A stretch of DNA of 64,000 nucleotides from Pseudomonas xantholysinigenes (GTDB lineage: Bacteria > Pseudomonadota > Gammaproteobacteria > Pseudomonadales > Pseudomonadaceae): positions 3,477,501-3,541,500 of the forward strand of contig NZ_CP077095.1 of the NCBI RefSeq assembly GCF_014268885.2, written 5' to 3'. Positions 17,972 through 27,250 of the stretch are shown piece after piece. The notes under the pieces are model-generated. The model did no database searches. It saw only the letters and a list, made by a program, of their open reading frames with translations, and was not told where the DNA came from. Position 1 is the first letter of the stretch. Every line of letters starts with the position of its first letter. Made by a program: the position numbers and the translations under genes.

Positions 17972-18194
17972 GCCAACTCCTTGTGGGGCTCGGTCCGCCG
18001 ACAAGCCGGGAGCTGGTATGGAATGTAGTCTGTCTGGCCTGGGCAACCCCTTCGCGCGGACCGCAGGCGCAGCACACGCCTTGGCCGCGACTCTAACGCC
18101 TCGCGCCGGCCCCTGCAACCGTCAGCTGTGCCGCCTGCGCCTCGGCCGCCGTCTGAGCCTCAAGCGATCCACAATCCAGGTATTCCCAGGCCCC

Positions 18195-19115
18195 ATGCAC
18201 GCCCTACTGCAAGAGATCCTCGACCACGTCCGCCCCCTGCTCGACCAGGGCCAGGTGGCGCAGTACATTCCCGCCCTGGCCCAGGTCGACCCGCACCAGC
18301 TGGGCATTGCCGTGCAGAGCCTGGATGGCCAGCTGCACTGCGCGGGCGACGCGCGCACGCCATTCTCGATCCAGAGCATATCCAAGGTGTTCAGCCTGGT
18401 GCAGGCGATCAACCACAGTGGCGAGGCCATCTGGTCGCGCCTGGGCTACGAGCCCTCCGGCCAGGCGTTCAACTCGCTGGTGCAGCTGGAAGTGGAAAAA
18501 GGCCGGCCGCGCAACCCGTTCATCAACGCCGGCGCCCTGGTGATCTGTGACATCAACCAGTCGCGCTATGCCACGCCATCGCTGTCGATGCGTGACTTCG
18601 TCCGCCGCCTGGCGGCCAACCCGCACATCGTCAGCGATGCGCTGGTGGCCGAGTCGGAATACCAGCACCGCGCGCGCAACGCGGCCATGGCCTACCTGAT
18701 GCAAGCGTTCGGCAACTTCCACAACGATGTCGACGCGGTGCTGCGCAGCTACTTCCACCATTGCGCGCTGTCGATGAGCTGCGTCGACGTGGCCCGGGCC
18801 TTCGCCTTCCTGGCCAACAGCGGTTATTGCCCGCACAGCGGTGAGCAGGTGCTGAGCCCGCGCCAGGCCCAGCAGGTGAACGCGATCATGGCCACCAGCG
18901 GGTTGTATGACGAGGCGGGGAATTTCGCCTACCGGGTAGGCTTGCCGGGCAAGAGCGGCGTGGGCGGCGGGATCGTCGCGGTGGTGCCGGGGCGCTACAG
19001 CATCTGCGTGTGGTCGCCGGCGTTGAATGCGGCGGGCAACTCCCTGGCGGGGTTGCGCGCGCTGGAGCTGTTGAGCGAGCGGATTACCGGCTCGGTGTTT
19101 TCGGCGGTGCCTTGA
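18195..19115 (+). CDS. glsA: glutaminase (GlsA)
   Basis: A 306-aa beta-lactamase-fold glutaminase that hydrolyses glutamine to glutamate and ammonia. Conserved motifs are [12 protein letters not shown] near residue 58 (the S-x-x-K nucleophile motif), NPFINAGAL near residue 106, [12 protein letters not shown] near residue 155 and [17 protein letters not shown] near residue 250. Length matches bacterial glutaminases. The ATG at 18195 is chosen because the longer frame to 17961 reads as non-homologous. It has its own promoter region and is divergent from the DUF1835 gene. Confidence 0.92.
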   Translation: MHALLQEILDHVRPLLDQGQVAQYIPALAQVDPHQLGIAVQSLDGQLHCAGDARTPFSIQSISKVFSLVQAINHSGEAIWSRLGYEPSGQAFNSLVQLEVEKGRPRNPFINAGALVICDINQSRYATPSLSMRDFVRRLAANPHIVSDALVAESEYQHRARNAAMAYLMQAFGNFHNDVDAVLRSYFHHCALSMSCVDVARAFAFLANSGYCPHSGEQVLSPRQAQQVNAIMATSGLYDEAGNFAYRVGLPGKSGVGGGIVAVVPGRYSICVWSPALNAAGNSLAGLRALELLSERITGSVFSAVP

Positions 19116-19119
19116 AGCG

Positions 19120-19235
19120 GGGGCCGCGCTGCGGCCCATCGCCGGCAAGCCGGCGCCTACAGTGAACGCACGCGCCCCTGTAGAGCCGGATTTATTGGGG
19201 CGCCGAACCGCCGCAAAGCAAGCAATGCGCGCCCC
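19120..19235. repeat. REP-like palindromes between glsA and tpsA
   Basis: GGGCCGCGCTGCGGCCC, GCCGGCAAGCCGGC and CTGTAGAGCCGG with neighbouring TTATTGGGGCGCCGAACCGCC form short palindromes. The last block is shared with the cluster near 12680. It lies between the convergent glsA and tpsA stops and may end transcripts from both. Confidence 0.65.
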
Positions 19236-19240
19236 TCACT

Positions 19241-22200
19241 TCAGCTGTCGATATGACCTTCAACGGTCAACGGCCCGACCTTCACCTTACCCGCCTCCAG
19301 CGACACACTCGGCAGCGCCAGCTCCGACACCTTCGGCTGGTCCAGGGTAGCCTTGACCTCGTAGTTGACCGGTTTCATGCCAGCGCCAGTGACCAGGCCA
19401 CCCTGCCCGTCAACCACGCCCGAAGCCTCCTTCACGCTGGCCTTGCGCAAGAACTCACCCTGGGCTTCGAAGGCCGGTGTGTAGCCAAGCCCGCTCGGTT
19501 GCTGGCCATCCTTCGCCTCGGCCGGCTTGCCAGTCAGGCCCAGGCCAAGGACGAGGCGGGCCGAGGTGGTGGTGTCCTGCCGCTCCTCGACACTCAAGCC
19601 GCCCTGGCGTTGACCGCTGAGCGGGCCCTCGATCCGCGCGCCGCTGAGCTGCGTGGCACCGGTGCTGTTCAACGCCACCTGCCCGGCACTGACCCGGCTG
19701 TTCTGCTGGGTGCTGGCTTGCAGGTAATCGACCTGCCCCTTGGCCCCCAGTTCGAAGCCGTAGACCGGCTTGCCCGGCTGTTCGGCGCCGGCTGGCGTCT
19801 CACGGCTGAGGTTGCCGCCAGCATTGAGCTCGACACCCCAGTTACCACGGCCCTGGGTGGATTGCGCCGACTCCAGCAGCACGCCGCCCTCACCCGCCGC
19901 AAGGTTGACCTTCGGCCCGGAGACCTGGGTGCCCTGGGCATGCAGCGAACGGCCCTCCAGGCTCACCGCATCGCCTGACGCGAGCTGGCCGCCACTAAGG
20001 GTATTGGCCGATTCGCGCGTCTGCCCGGCCTTGATGTGGCCGCCCAGGTTGCCGCTCAGGGAGCTGCCCTGCTCGTCGCTGACCGACTTGCCGCCCAGGT
20101 TCAGGCCAAGGTCGACCTGGTGGCCGGTCACGCTGCGGCTGTCGCTGGCCGCCTGCAGGTCGAGCTTGCCGCCGGCCTTGAGCTCGACCGGGCCACTCAC
20201 GTCGACGCGAGCACCTTGCACGGTCTGGTCACCGCCACTGCTCAGGCGGACCGGACCATTGCCGTTGATGCTCGCCACCTGGGCCTTGCGCTCGTCGCTG
20301 TGCTTGGCGCCGTGCTCGAACTGGACGCTGCCGCCCAGGTCGGTGGTGCCGGTCGGCAGGCTGCTCACCGTCAACGAGGCGCCACCGCCCACGCGGGTGC
20401 TGTCGCTGCGCACCTGGTTGCTGGCCTGGTTCAGCGCCAGGTCGCCACCCGTGCCTACAGTCACGCCAGCCTGACCACCGTCGAGGCGACTGCCTTCGAA
20501 GCTGGCGTTGCCCACGGTCTGGAGGTTCACACCCTGGCTGGCACCATAGCTCGCCACCACCGCGGTGGAACTGTCGCTGCTGGAGTACTCGCGGCTGCCG
20601 GAACCTGCCGCGCTGACGTTCACATCCGAGCCGGTCTTGGTGTAGACCCGGCCACCGACAGTGGCCGTGACCTGCTGGCTGGTGCTGGCGTGGGTATCAC
20701 GGGCCGCCTCGGCCTGCACGCTATCGGCCTTGACCGTGAGCGCGCCATTGCTGGCCTGGTACTGGGTGCCCTGGTCGCGCAGCTTGCCGGCGACGTTCAG
20801 CTCGAGGTTCTGCCCTTCGAACTTGCCCACCACCGCCTTGCTAGACTGCTCGCTGCTGGCCTGGCTGTCGTGGCCGACCGCCACATCGACACCGACATTC
20901 GCCGAGCCGATCTGCGACAGCGCCGCGGTCACCGAGGTCTTGCCTTCAAGCACATCGCGCACTTCCTTGACCGGCAGCTTGCCGTCGAGGGCGTCCTTGA
21001 CCGAGACCTTGCCGTTCACCACATCGCTGACCACGCCAGCGATGGGCCGGGCGATCTCCTTGTACTCGGCATTGACGCCGACATCCGCCGTCCAACTGCT
21101 CTGCTGGTGGCTGTTGCTCTTGGTGTCGCTGGCCGCGCGGTTGTCCACGCTGTCGGCGGTCACGCTCAGCCCCTTGCCACTGCTGACCTGCGCGCCTTCG
21201 CTCAGCAGGTTGCCGGCGTTGACGGTAAGCGCGCCATTGCTGTGCACATTGCTGGTCCTGGCCGTGCTGGTACTGCTGCGGTCTTGGCTGCTGGCGTGGG
21301 AGAAGTCGACCCCGCCACCGGCGCGGTCAAGGCCACCGGTGAGGTACACGCCGCCCCCGGTACGGCTGCTGTCGGCGCTTTCGCTGCGCTGATCCTGCCC
21401 AGCCAGCAGCGACACCTGCTTGCCGCTCAGCGTGGTGTCGCCGGCCGTGGACTGAACCGTCGAGCCCTTGACCGCCAGCTCGCTGCCGGCGCTGACCTGC
21501 ACCGCGCTGCCGCTGAGGTTGGCGCCATGCTGCTGGACCTCGGAGCCACTGTTGCTGTGTTTCTCGCTGACATAGCCCACGCCGGCACGGTACTGCCCGG
21601 CGCCCGGCGCGGTTTCCTTGGCCGAGGCGACGAAGCCGCGGCTGTTGCCACTGGCGCTGTGTTCGCGGGTATCGTCGGCAGTGGTCAGTTTTACATCACC
21701 ACCGGCCTCGGCGCTCAACGCGCCACCGGCCTTGACCGTGGCGCCGACCACGTCGAGATTCTCGCCGCTGCTCAGGCCCAGAGTGCCGCCGGCCACCAGT
21801 TCACTGCGCACCGAAGTGCTCTCGCGCTTGCCCTCGCTGGCTTCGTTGTGGCTGATGCCGAAGAACTTGCTCTGCTGGTCGTGGCTGTTGCTCGCGCTGG
21901 TGCGTGAAGCGGTGCCGATCTGCACCTGCTTGCCGGCGATGCGAATGTCCTGGCCGCTGCTCAGCTGAGCACCTTCGGTGGCCACGGTGCCCTTGGCCTT
22001 GAGGGCGATATCACCGCCCTTGAGCTGGCTGGTGATGCTGCGCTGCTCTTCGTTGCGCTTGTCCCAGTCGGCCTTCCAGAAGCCCTTGGTGTGTTTGCCC
22101 TGGTCGGTCTCGACATGCTGCTCGGTGGCGGCGGCCAGGCGCAGGTCGGCGCCGCTGTCGATGCCGAGATGGCCTGCGGCCTCGACTCGGGCGGCGGTGA

Positions 22201-23422
22201 GCTGGGCATCCTGCCCCGCGCTCAGCCGTGCATCGCGCTGGGCCACCAACTGGCTGCCGTGTTCGCGGGTGTCGCTGTCGGTGTAGCTGCGCTGGTAGGT
22301 TTCCCAGTCGATGCCAAGTGCGCCGCTGCGCCAGTTCTCGCGCTTTTCCTGGAGCTTGCGGCTCTGCACCGTGCTCAGGGTGAGGTTGCGCCCAGCGTCG
22401 AGCTTGACGTCACGGCCCTTCACATCAGCCGCGGCCAGGGTCAGGTCGTGGGCGCCGCGCAGCGCGACATCGCCCTGGCTGCTCTGGATACCAGCACGCT
22501 TGGCTTGCAGGCTGTCGGCCACGGCCTCGCCGCGGATATCCAGATCACCGGCGGACTGAATGCTGACCCCGTCACGCCCGCTGACCTGCGCCGGACCTAC
22601 ACGCACGCCGGCACCGTCGGCGGTGCTGACGATGTTGATGCGCCCGGCCTGCATGGCGCCGAACAGGCTGGCGTCGATGCGCTGCTCGCGGCTGGCCGCT
22701 GCCGGGTCCACCGCAGTGACCTGGCCACTGGCGTAGTCGACTTGCTGACGGCCAACGGTGAGGTTGAGCTGGTCACGGGCATCCAGGCGGCCCTGGCTGT
22801 CGATGCGCGGGGCAATCAGGTTGACCGAGCCGCCGTCGTTGCGCAGGCCCGCGCCCTGCACCTGCAACTGGCCATTGGCGCCAGTGGTGCCCAGCGCACG
22901 CAACTTGCCATCGTCCAGCTCGGGCCGCCCCACCACCAGGCTGGCGTTGGGGGTGTTGATGAAACTCGCGCCGTTGACCGAGATGCCGTTGGGGTTGGCC
23001 AGCACATAGTCGGCGGCGCGGCCAAAGATTTCCTGGGCGCCGTTGATGGCCGACGGATTGCGGCTGACCACTTCGTTGAGGATCACGCTGGCCGCCTGGC
23101 CATTGAACTGCGGGTTGGCCGCCAGTTGCCCGGCCAGCTGGGAGTTGCCGGCCTGCAAGGCGTTGTTCAGCACCAGGCCCTGGCGCTCGACGTTGTAGTC
23201 GAGGAACTGGTTGTGCGACAGGCCCGCGCCGTTGGGCGCGACGATATTGACGATGGGCACGCCACCCTGGGTCTGCAGCTGCGGCGTGCCGCCGGGGCCG
23301 GGCGCCACCACCACGCCGGCGGCCAAGGCCTGTGGCAGGCTGGCGGTAAGGAACAGGCTGGCAATCGCCCAGCGCAGCCGGCCCTGGGGCGACAGGTTGA
23401 AGGCAAAGGGTTTCATCGTCAT
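19241..23422 (-). CDS. TpsA filamentous hemagglutinin-like exoprotein
   Basis: A 1393-aa secreted protein of a two-partner secretion system. It has a signal peptide (residues about 1-35) and an N-terminal TPS domain with the diagnostic NPNGI motif in YVLANPNGISVNGASF near residue 144, preceded by SHNQFLDYNV. The rest is a long stretch of imperfect filamentous-haemagglutinin repeats (for example SSGKGLSVTADSV, LTVKADSVQAEAARD) predicted as a right-handed beta-helix. It lacks a VENN motif and a C-terminal toxin domain, so it resembles an adhesin more than CdiA. The transporter gene tpsB lies 49 bp upstream, so the order is tpsB-tpsA in one unit. Confidence 0.88.
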   Translation of the reverse strand: MTMKPFAFNLSPQGRLRWAIASLFLTASLPQALAAGVVVAPGPGGTPQLQTQGGVPIVNIVAPNGAGLSHNQFLDYNVERQGLVLNNALQAGNSQLAGQLAANPQFNGQAASVILNEVVSRNPSAINGAQEIFGRAADYVLANPNGISVNGASFINTPNASLVVGRPELDDGKLRALGTTGANGQLQVQGAGLRNDGGSVNLIAPRIDSQGRLDARDQLNLTVGRQQVDYASGQVTAVDPAAASREQRIDASLFGAMQAGRINIVSTADGAGVRVGPAQVSGRDGVSIQSAGDLDIRGEAVADSLQAKRAGIQSSQGDVALRGAHDLTLAAADVKGRDVKLDAGRNLTLSTVQSRKLQEKRENWRSGALGIDWETYQRSYTDSDTREHGSQLVAQRDARLSAGQDAQLTAARVEAAGHLGIDSGADLRLAAATEQHVETDQGKHTKGFWKADWDKRNEEQRSITSQLKGGDIALKAKGTVATEGAQLSSGQDIRIAGKQVQIGTASRTSASNSHDQQSKFFGISHNEASEGKRESTSVRSELVAGGTLGLSSGENLDVVGATVKAGGALSAEAGGDVKLTTADDTREHSASGNSRGFVASAKETAPGAGQYRAGVGYVSEKHSNSGSEVQQHGANLSGSAVQVSAGSELAVKGSTVQSTAGDTTLSGKQVSLLAGQDQRSESADSSRTGGGVYLTGGLDRAGGGVDFSHASSQDRSSTSTARTSNVHSNGALTVNAGNLLSEGAQVSSGKGLSVTADSVDNRAASDTKSNSHQQSSWTADVGVNAEYKEIARPIAGVVSDVVNGKVSVKDALDGKLPVKEVRDVLEGKTSVTAALSQIGSANVGVDVAVGHDSQASSEQSSKAVVGKFEGQNLELNVAGKLRDQGTQYQASNGALTVKADSVQAEAARDTHASTSQQVTATVGGRVYTKTGSDVNVSAAGSGSREYSSSDSSTAVVASYGASQGVNLQTVGNASFEGSRLDGGQAGVTVGTGGDLALNQASNQVRSDSTRVGGGASLTVSSLPTGTTDLGGSVQFEHGAKHSDERKAQVASINGNGPVRLSSGGDQTVQGARVDVSGPVELKAGGKLDLQAASDSRSVTGHQVDLGLNLGGKSVSDEQGSSLSGNLGGHIKAGQTRESANTLSGGQLASGDAVSLEGRSLHAQGTQVSGPKVNLAAGEGGVLLESAQSTQGRGNWGVELNAGGNLSRETPAGAEQPGKPVYGFELGAKGQVDYLQASTQQNSRVSAGQVALNSTGATQLSGARIEGPLSGQRQGGLSVEERQDTTTSARLVLGLGLTGKPAEAKDGQQPSGLGYTPAFEAQGEFLRKASVKEASGVVDGQGGLVTGAGMKPVNYEVKATLDQPKVSELALPSVSLEAGKVKVGPLTVEGHIDS

Positions 23423-23471
23423 AGGTCACTCTCCATAGTTGTTGCCCATGTAGCAGATAGGTGTGCGGCGC

Positions 23472-25172
23472 TCAGATCTGCAGGCCGGCCCTGAACAGCC
23501 AGACCTCCGGTTCGCGGTGATCGCCCGTTGGCGTGCTCAGGCTGCGCTGGTAATCAACGTCCAGTTGCAGCCCCTTCCACCCCAGGTTGAGGCCCAGGCT
23601 GGCACCGCTGAGGTGACGCATCGCAGCGCCGTGGTCGGCCTTGATCCAGCCGTGGTCCAAGCCCAGTCGCGGGGTGATGCTCAACGGCCCCAGCGGGTGT
23701 TGTGGCAGGCGCAAGGTGTTGCGCCAGATCGCCCCGCTGGCCCCGGAGACACTGCTCACCCGGTAGCCGCGCACGGCGGAGTCGTCGGTGCCGAGCAGTT
23801 GCTCGATGGCCGGCAGCGGGTCGGGGCTGTACTGCATGTTGAGCTGGCTCTGCCATTGCCAGGGCTGACCACCGAGCTGGCCATTGCGCCACTGGCTGAG
23901 GCCGGCGCGGTACTTGTGAAACTGCGCCTTGGGCAAGTTGGCGACCACTCGCTGGGCGTCGTCGTCAGCGCCGAACCAACGCAAGCCCTGGGCATAGTTG
24001 AGGTCGAGGTTCCACACCGCGCTGTCGAGCCAGAACAGGTTGAGCCCGGCCTCGGCCACGGTGAGCGTCGGGCTTTGCACATCCAGGCGCACCTTGGCGA
24101 ACTCGCTGTCGACATCCTTGTGCGCCAGTTGCAGGCTGGCGCTCAGTTGATGGCGCTGGTCGCGCCAGAGCACGCGTTCGCCGCGCAGGCTGAGCTGGTC
24201 GGTGATGCCACGGCTGTGCAGGGTCAGGTTGCTGAGCTTGACCGGCGCGCTGTATTCGGCGTGGCTGGCGAACAGGCTGAAGGTCCAGTAGCCGTAGGGA
24301 ATGGCGTAGTAGAGGCTGGCATTGCGACTGTAGCGCTCGCCCTGGTTGAGGGTGTCGCTGGCGCTGAGGCTGAGCAGGTCATTGCCGGCCAGCGGGTTGT
24401 CCAGGCTCAAGCTGAGCACCCGGCGGTCGCGCCCGGTACTGGCGCTGCCGAGGTTGTCCAGGGCCGCGCCCAAGGCCACCCGTGGCTGCCCGGCGCTGCG
24501 TGGGCGCAGGATGATCCGCGTGGCGCCCGGTTGGCTGCCGGGGGCGATATCGGCGCCGAGGTCGACCGAACGCAGGCGGTTCAGCTGGTCCAGGCCCTGT
24601 TCCAGGTCACGCAGGTTCAACGGCTCGCCGAGCATGCCGGGGAAGGCCCCGGCCAACGATACCGGCAGCTGTGGGTCGACCAGCTCGATGGCCTCGACAT
24701 AGCCTTCATCGACCAGGATATCCAGCGACTGGCCGGCAGCCGGGGCACGGCTCAGGTAAGGCCGACTGGCGACATAGCCCTGCTCCACGTACAACGCGGT
24801 GATGGTTGCCAGCAGGTGGTTGATCTGGCCAACGCCCATGCACGGCGCCAGCAACGGCTGGATGCGGCTATCGAGGCGGGCGCGATCGAGCAGCGTGACG
24901 CCACCGACACGCACCCCGGCCAACGGCCAGCAGTGGCTGTCCGGGGCGACGCTTGGCGCTGGCGCCGGGCCAGTGCCTGGCGTGGCGAAGGCGCCTCGCT
25001 CCAGTTGCCGACGGCGCTGTTCGAGTTGCAGTTGCTGCAGGTCCTGTTGCTGCTGTTGCTGTTGACGCAGCACTTCCTGGCCTGGGGTATCAGCCTGGGT
25101 GACACCGACGCACAGACACGACAGTGCGACGGACCATGAGAAGCGACGAGCAGGAGCAGACCGGTACCACAT
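23472..25172 (-). CDS. TpsB outer-membrane transporter, ShlB/FhaC/HecB family
   Basis: A 566-aa Omp85-superfamily transporter for the downstream TpsA. The signal peptide ends near VTQA. A Gln-rich helix (LRQQQQQQQDLQQLQLEQRRR) is typical of the N-terminal plug helix. Two POTRA domains follow (residues about 85-235) and then a 16-strand barrel with DHGW and the conserved RGY-type motif (VRGYRVSSVSG near residue 458). The C-terminal residues LFRAGLQI end in a hydrophobic residue preceded by alternating ones, a beta-barrel signature. The ATG at 25172 is preferred to a GTG at 25199. Confidence 0.9.
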   Translation of the reverse strand: MWYRSAPARRFSWSVALSCLCVGVTQADTPGQEVLRQQQQQQQDLQQLQLEQRRRQLERGAFATPGTGPAPAPSVAPDSHCWPLAGVRVGGVTLLDRARLDSRIQPLLAPCMGVGQINHLLATITALYVEQGYVASRPYLSRAPAAGQSLDILVDEGYVEAIELVDPQLPVSLAGAFPGMLGEPLNLRDLEQGLDQLNRLRSVDLGADIAPGSQPGATRIILRPRSAGQPRVALGAALDNLGSASTGRDRRVLSLSLDNPLAGNDLLSLSASDTLNQGERYSRNASLYYAIPYGYWTFSLFASHAEYSAPVKLSNLTLHSRGITDQLSLRGERVLWRDQRHQLSASLQLAHKDVDSEFAKVRLDVQSPTLTVAEAGLNLFWLDSAVWNLDLNYAQGLRWFGADDDAQRVVANLPKAQFHKYRAGLSQWRNGQLGGQPWQWQSQLNMQYSPDPLPAIEQLLGTDDSAVRGYRVSSVSGASGAIWRNTLRLPQHPLGPLSITPRLGLDHGWIKADHGAAMRHLSGASLGLNLGWKGLQLDVDYQRSLSTPTGDHREPEVWLFRAGLQI

Positions 25173-25473
25173 ACAACACCTATAGCCAAATAAAGGCACG
25201 GCGAAAGTTGAACTTTGCAGTGCAGTTACTGGTGATTATCGGCTTGCGCCTAGTGAAACTTTAGTGTTCTGGAAATTCGCCTCACGATTAACTTTAAATT
25301 AAGAAAAGGCCAACCACTTCAATCGGTTGGAATCAATGTCCAACTAGACAATATTCCGATTGTCGAACAATCCAACCCGACTTTAGTCGCAAAACTGGGC
25401 GCATGCTGTTAAACACGAAACGGGCCAGTCAATATTTAGGAATGATTCACTGATACAACTTGCGAACGCACCA
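25173..25473 (-). promoter_or_regulatory. A+T-rich upstream region of tpsBA with small dyads
   Basis: About 300 bp of clearly lower G+C than its surroundings, with no gene. It holds inverted repeats CCAACC...GGTTGG (25310-25330) and GATTGT-CGA-ACAATC (25358-25372). These are candidate operators for the tpsB-tpsA unit, though no regulator is identified. Confidence 0.5.
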
Positions 25474-25525
25474 CGGGGCCAGCTCGCTGCCACAGGGAAG
25501 TACCTGTGACAGCGGGCTGGCCCCG
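25474..25525. terminator. long inverted repeat next to the SRPBCC gene
   Basis: CGGGGCCAGC pairs with GCTGGCCCCG (with a mismatch stretch inside), and a nested CCACAGG/CCTGTG pairs in the loop. The element ends 20 bp from the SRPBCC stop codon and is the likely terminator of that gene. Confidence 0.6.
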
Positions 25526-25545
25526 CGATGGAGGTGTTGCCGATA

Positions 25546-25956
25546 TCAGGCGGCGAGCTGTTGCTTCAGCGCTGCCAGACCGTCTTCATAGATAGTCGTG
25601 AACAGCGCGGTCGCTTCGGCGTCGCTGATACCTTCAGGGACGAACGAACCGGACCATTCCACCCGCGCACCGCTGCCCGCAGCAACCACGCGCAGGGTCG
25701 ACTGGTAGTCACGCACCGGCGCCGGGCCGCTGAGAATGGTGTAGCTGTAGCGGCGACCGGCCTCGTTGTAGTCCAGCAGGCGCTCGATGATGGTGTCGCC
25801 GTCGACGCTCTTGAGGGTGCGTACGCGCCCACCTTCGCTGAGGGCGCTTTCAGGGATGAACGGCAGCCAGTCGGGCAAGGCGTCGAAGCCGCCGATCAAT
25901 TGCCAGACGCGGTCGGCGTCGATAGCGGTTTCGATGAAGGCTTGTGCGGTAGCCAT
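25546..25956 (-). CDS. SRPBCC-family polyketide cyclase/START-like protein
   Basis: A 136-aa single-domain START/Bet v1-like protein. Conserved features are the N-terminal AFIETAIDADRVWQLIGGFD, the central GRVRTLKSVDGDTIIERLLDYNE, YSYTILSGPAPVRDYQSTLRV and VEWSGSFVPE. The fold is a helix-grip hydrophobic pocket. The ligand is unknown. The ATG at 25956 follows AGGAG; a longer frame to 25983 adds unrelated residues. It lies 89 bp downstream of the aldo-keto reductase gene in the same orientation, so the two may be co-transcribed. Confidence 0.85.
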   Translation of the reverse strand: MATAQAFIETAIDADRVWQLIGGFDALPDWLPFIPESALSEGGRVRTLKSVDGDTIIERLLDYNEAGRRYSYTILSGPAPVRDYQSTLRVVAAGSGARVEWSGSFVPEGISDAEATALFTTIYEDGLAALKQQLAA

Positions 25957-26045
25957 GGTGATACTCCTGGGGGATTGCCCCACAAAAAGGCGAAAACAGC
26001 GATTCAGGTCGGGGCCGCGTGAAGCGGCCCCTGATGGCGTGGCGG

Positions 26046-27056
26046 TCAGGCGGTGGGCACTGGCGCCAGGGCGTTGATGAGCCCTTGCTGGCGCAGGTCG
26101 TTCCAGAACGCCATCGGGATCACCTGGCTCAGTGCGGCCAGGTCTTCGTTGGCGTGCGCTGGGCGGGTCGAACCCGGGATCACCGAAACCACGGCTGGGT
26201 GGGCCAGGGCGAACTGCAGGGCAGCGGCCTTGACGTCGACATCATGGGCGCGGGCCACGGCGCGGATGCGCTCGAGCTTGGCCAGCACGGTCGCATTGGC
26301 CTTCTGGTACTCGAAGTGCTCGCCACCGACGGTGACACCGGAGCTGTATGGGCCACCGACGACGATGCCGACGCCTTGTTCAATGGCCTGTGGCATGACG
26401 CGTTGCAGGGCACGGTCGTGGTCGAGCAGCGAGTAGCGGCCGGCCAGCAGGAAACCATCGGGCTTGGGCTCATCCAGGTCGAGGGTCAGTTCGACCGGCT
26501 CGACGCGGTTCACACCCAGGCCCCAGGCCTTGATCACGCCTTCTTCACGCAGGCGGGAGAGCACGCGGAAGGCGCCGGTACGGGCAGTTTCGAAGTGGCT
26601 CAGCCATTCATCACCGTAGAAGTCCTGGGCGATGTCGTGGATCCAGACGATGTCCAGGCGGTCGGTTTTCAGGCGGCGCAGGCTGTCCTCGATGGAACGC
26701 AGGGTGGCATCGGCGCTGTAGTCGTTGACGATGCGGTTGCGGTTGCCGTGTTCGAACAGGCCGCTTTTTTCGCCCAGTTCGCGGGCGGCGGGGTCTTCCA
26801 GCTCGTCGAGGATGATGCGGCCGATCTTGGTGCTGAGCACGTATTCGTCACGCGGGCGGCCGACCAGGGCGTTGCCCAGGCGGGTTTCGGACAGGCCCGC
26901 GCCGTAGAACGGGGCGGTGTCGTAGTAACGCACACCGTTGGCCCAGGCGGCGTCGATGGTGGCCTGGACTTCGGCCTCGGGGACATTGCGGAACATGTTG
27001 CCCAGCGGTGCGGCACCGTGGCCCAGCGGGTTGGCGATCAGAGACTTGAGGTTCAT
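26046..27056 (-). CDS. aldo/keto reductase, D-threo-aldose 1-dehydrogenase-like
   Basis: A 336-aa (beta/alpha)8 NADP-dependent oxidoreductase. The catalytic tetrad is visible: Asp and Tyr in VRYYDTAPFYGAG near residue 45, Lys in STKIGR near residue 76, and His in DIVWIHD near residue 136. The GPYSSGV and VIPGSTRPAHANED segments bind NADPH. Overall order matches the D-threo-aldose 1-dehydrogenase or pyridoxal 4-dehydrogenase branch. The actual substrate is inferred. An AGGAA site 9 nt upstream of ATG 27056 decides the start. It is probably co-transcribed with the SRPBCC gene. Confidence 0.85.
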   Translation of the reverse strand: MNLKSLIANPLGHGAAPLGNMFRNVPEAEVQATIDAAWANGVRYYDTAPFYGAGLSETRLGNALVGRPRDEYVLSTKIGRIILDELEDPAARELGEKSGLFEHGNRNRIVNDYSADATLRSIEDSLRRLKTDRLDIVWIHDIAQDFYGDEWLSHFETARTGAFRVLSRLREEGVIKAWGLGVNRVEPVELTLDLDEPKPDGFLLAGRYSLLDHDRALQRVMPQAIEQGVGIVVGGPYSSGVTVGGEHFEYQKANATVLAKLERIRAVARAHDVDVKAAALQFALAHPAVVSVIPGSTRPAHANEDLAALSQVIPMAFWNDLRQQGLINALAPVPTA

Positions 27057-27160
27057 GGTGATTTCCTGGTTGGGGAGTCGCATGTCGGCTCCAATGACGG
27101 TGATGCTATGCCGCCCCAACCAAGACCGTCCAAGTCATAATTCGACAGACTTGAGACCTT

Positions 27161-27250
27161 TTATGCAAAGTCCTTGAATACAAACTCTGCCACCGGGTTC
27201 TCGCGGTCTACGTGAGGGCTGTCAGGCCCCCACTGCCGCCAACCGGCTAG
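27161..27250 (-). pseudogene. possible 3' remnant of a deleted gene
   Basis: Just downstream of lysE, a minus-strand frame reads WGPDSPHVDRENPV-AEFVFKDFA then stop. It looks like a conserved protein C-terminus with no start codon or upstream domain; the preceding codons overlap the end of lysE. I do not recognise the family with certainty. It could be coincidental. Confidence 0.25.

Noticed and set aside
19241..23422. CdiA contact-dependent inhibition toxin
   Set aside because: No VENN motif, no C-terminal toxin domain and no small immunity gene follow, so a plain TPS exoprotein is more likely.
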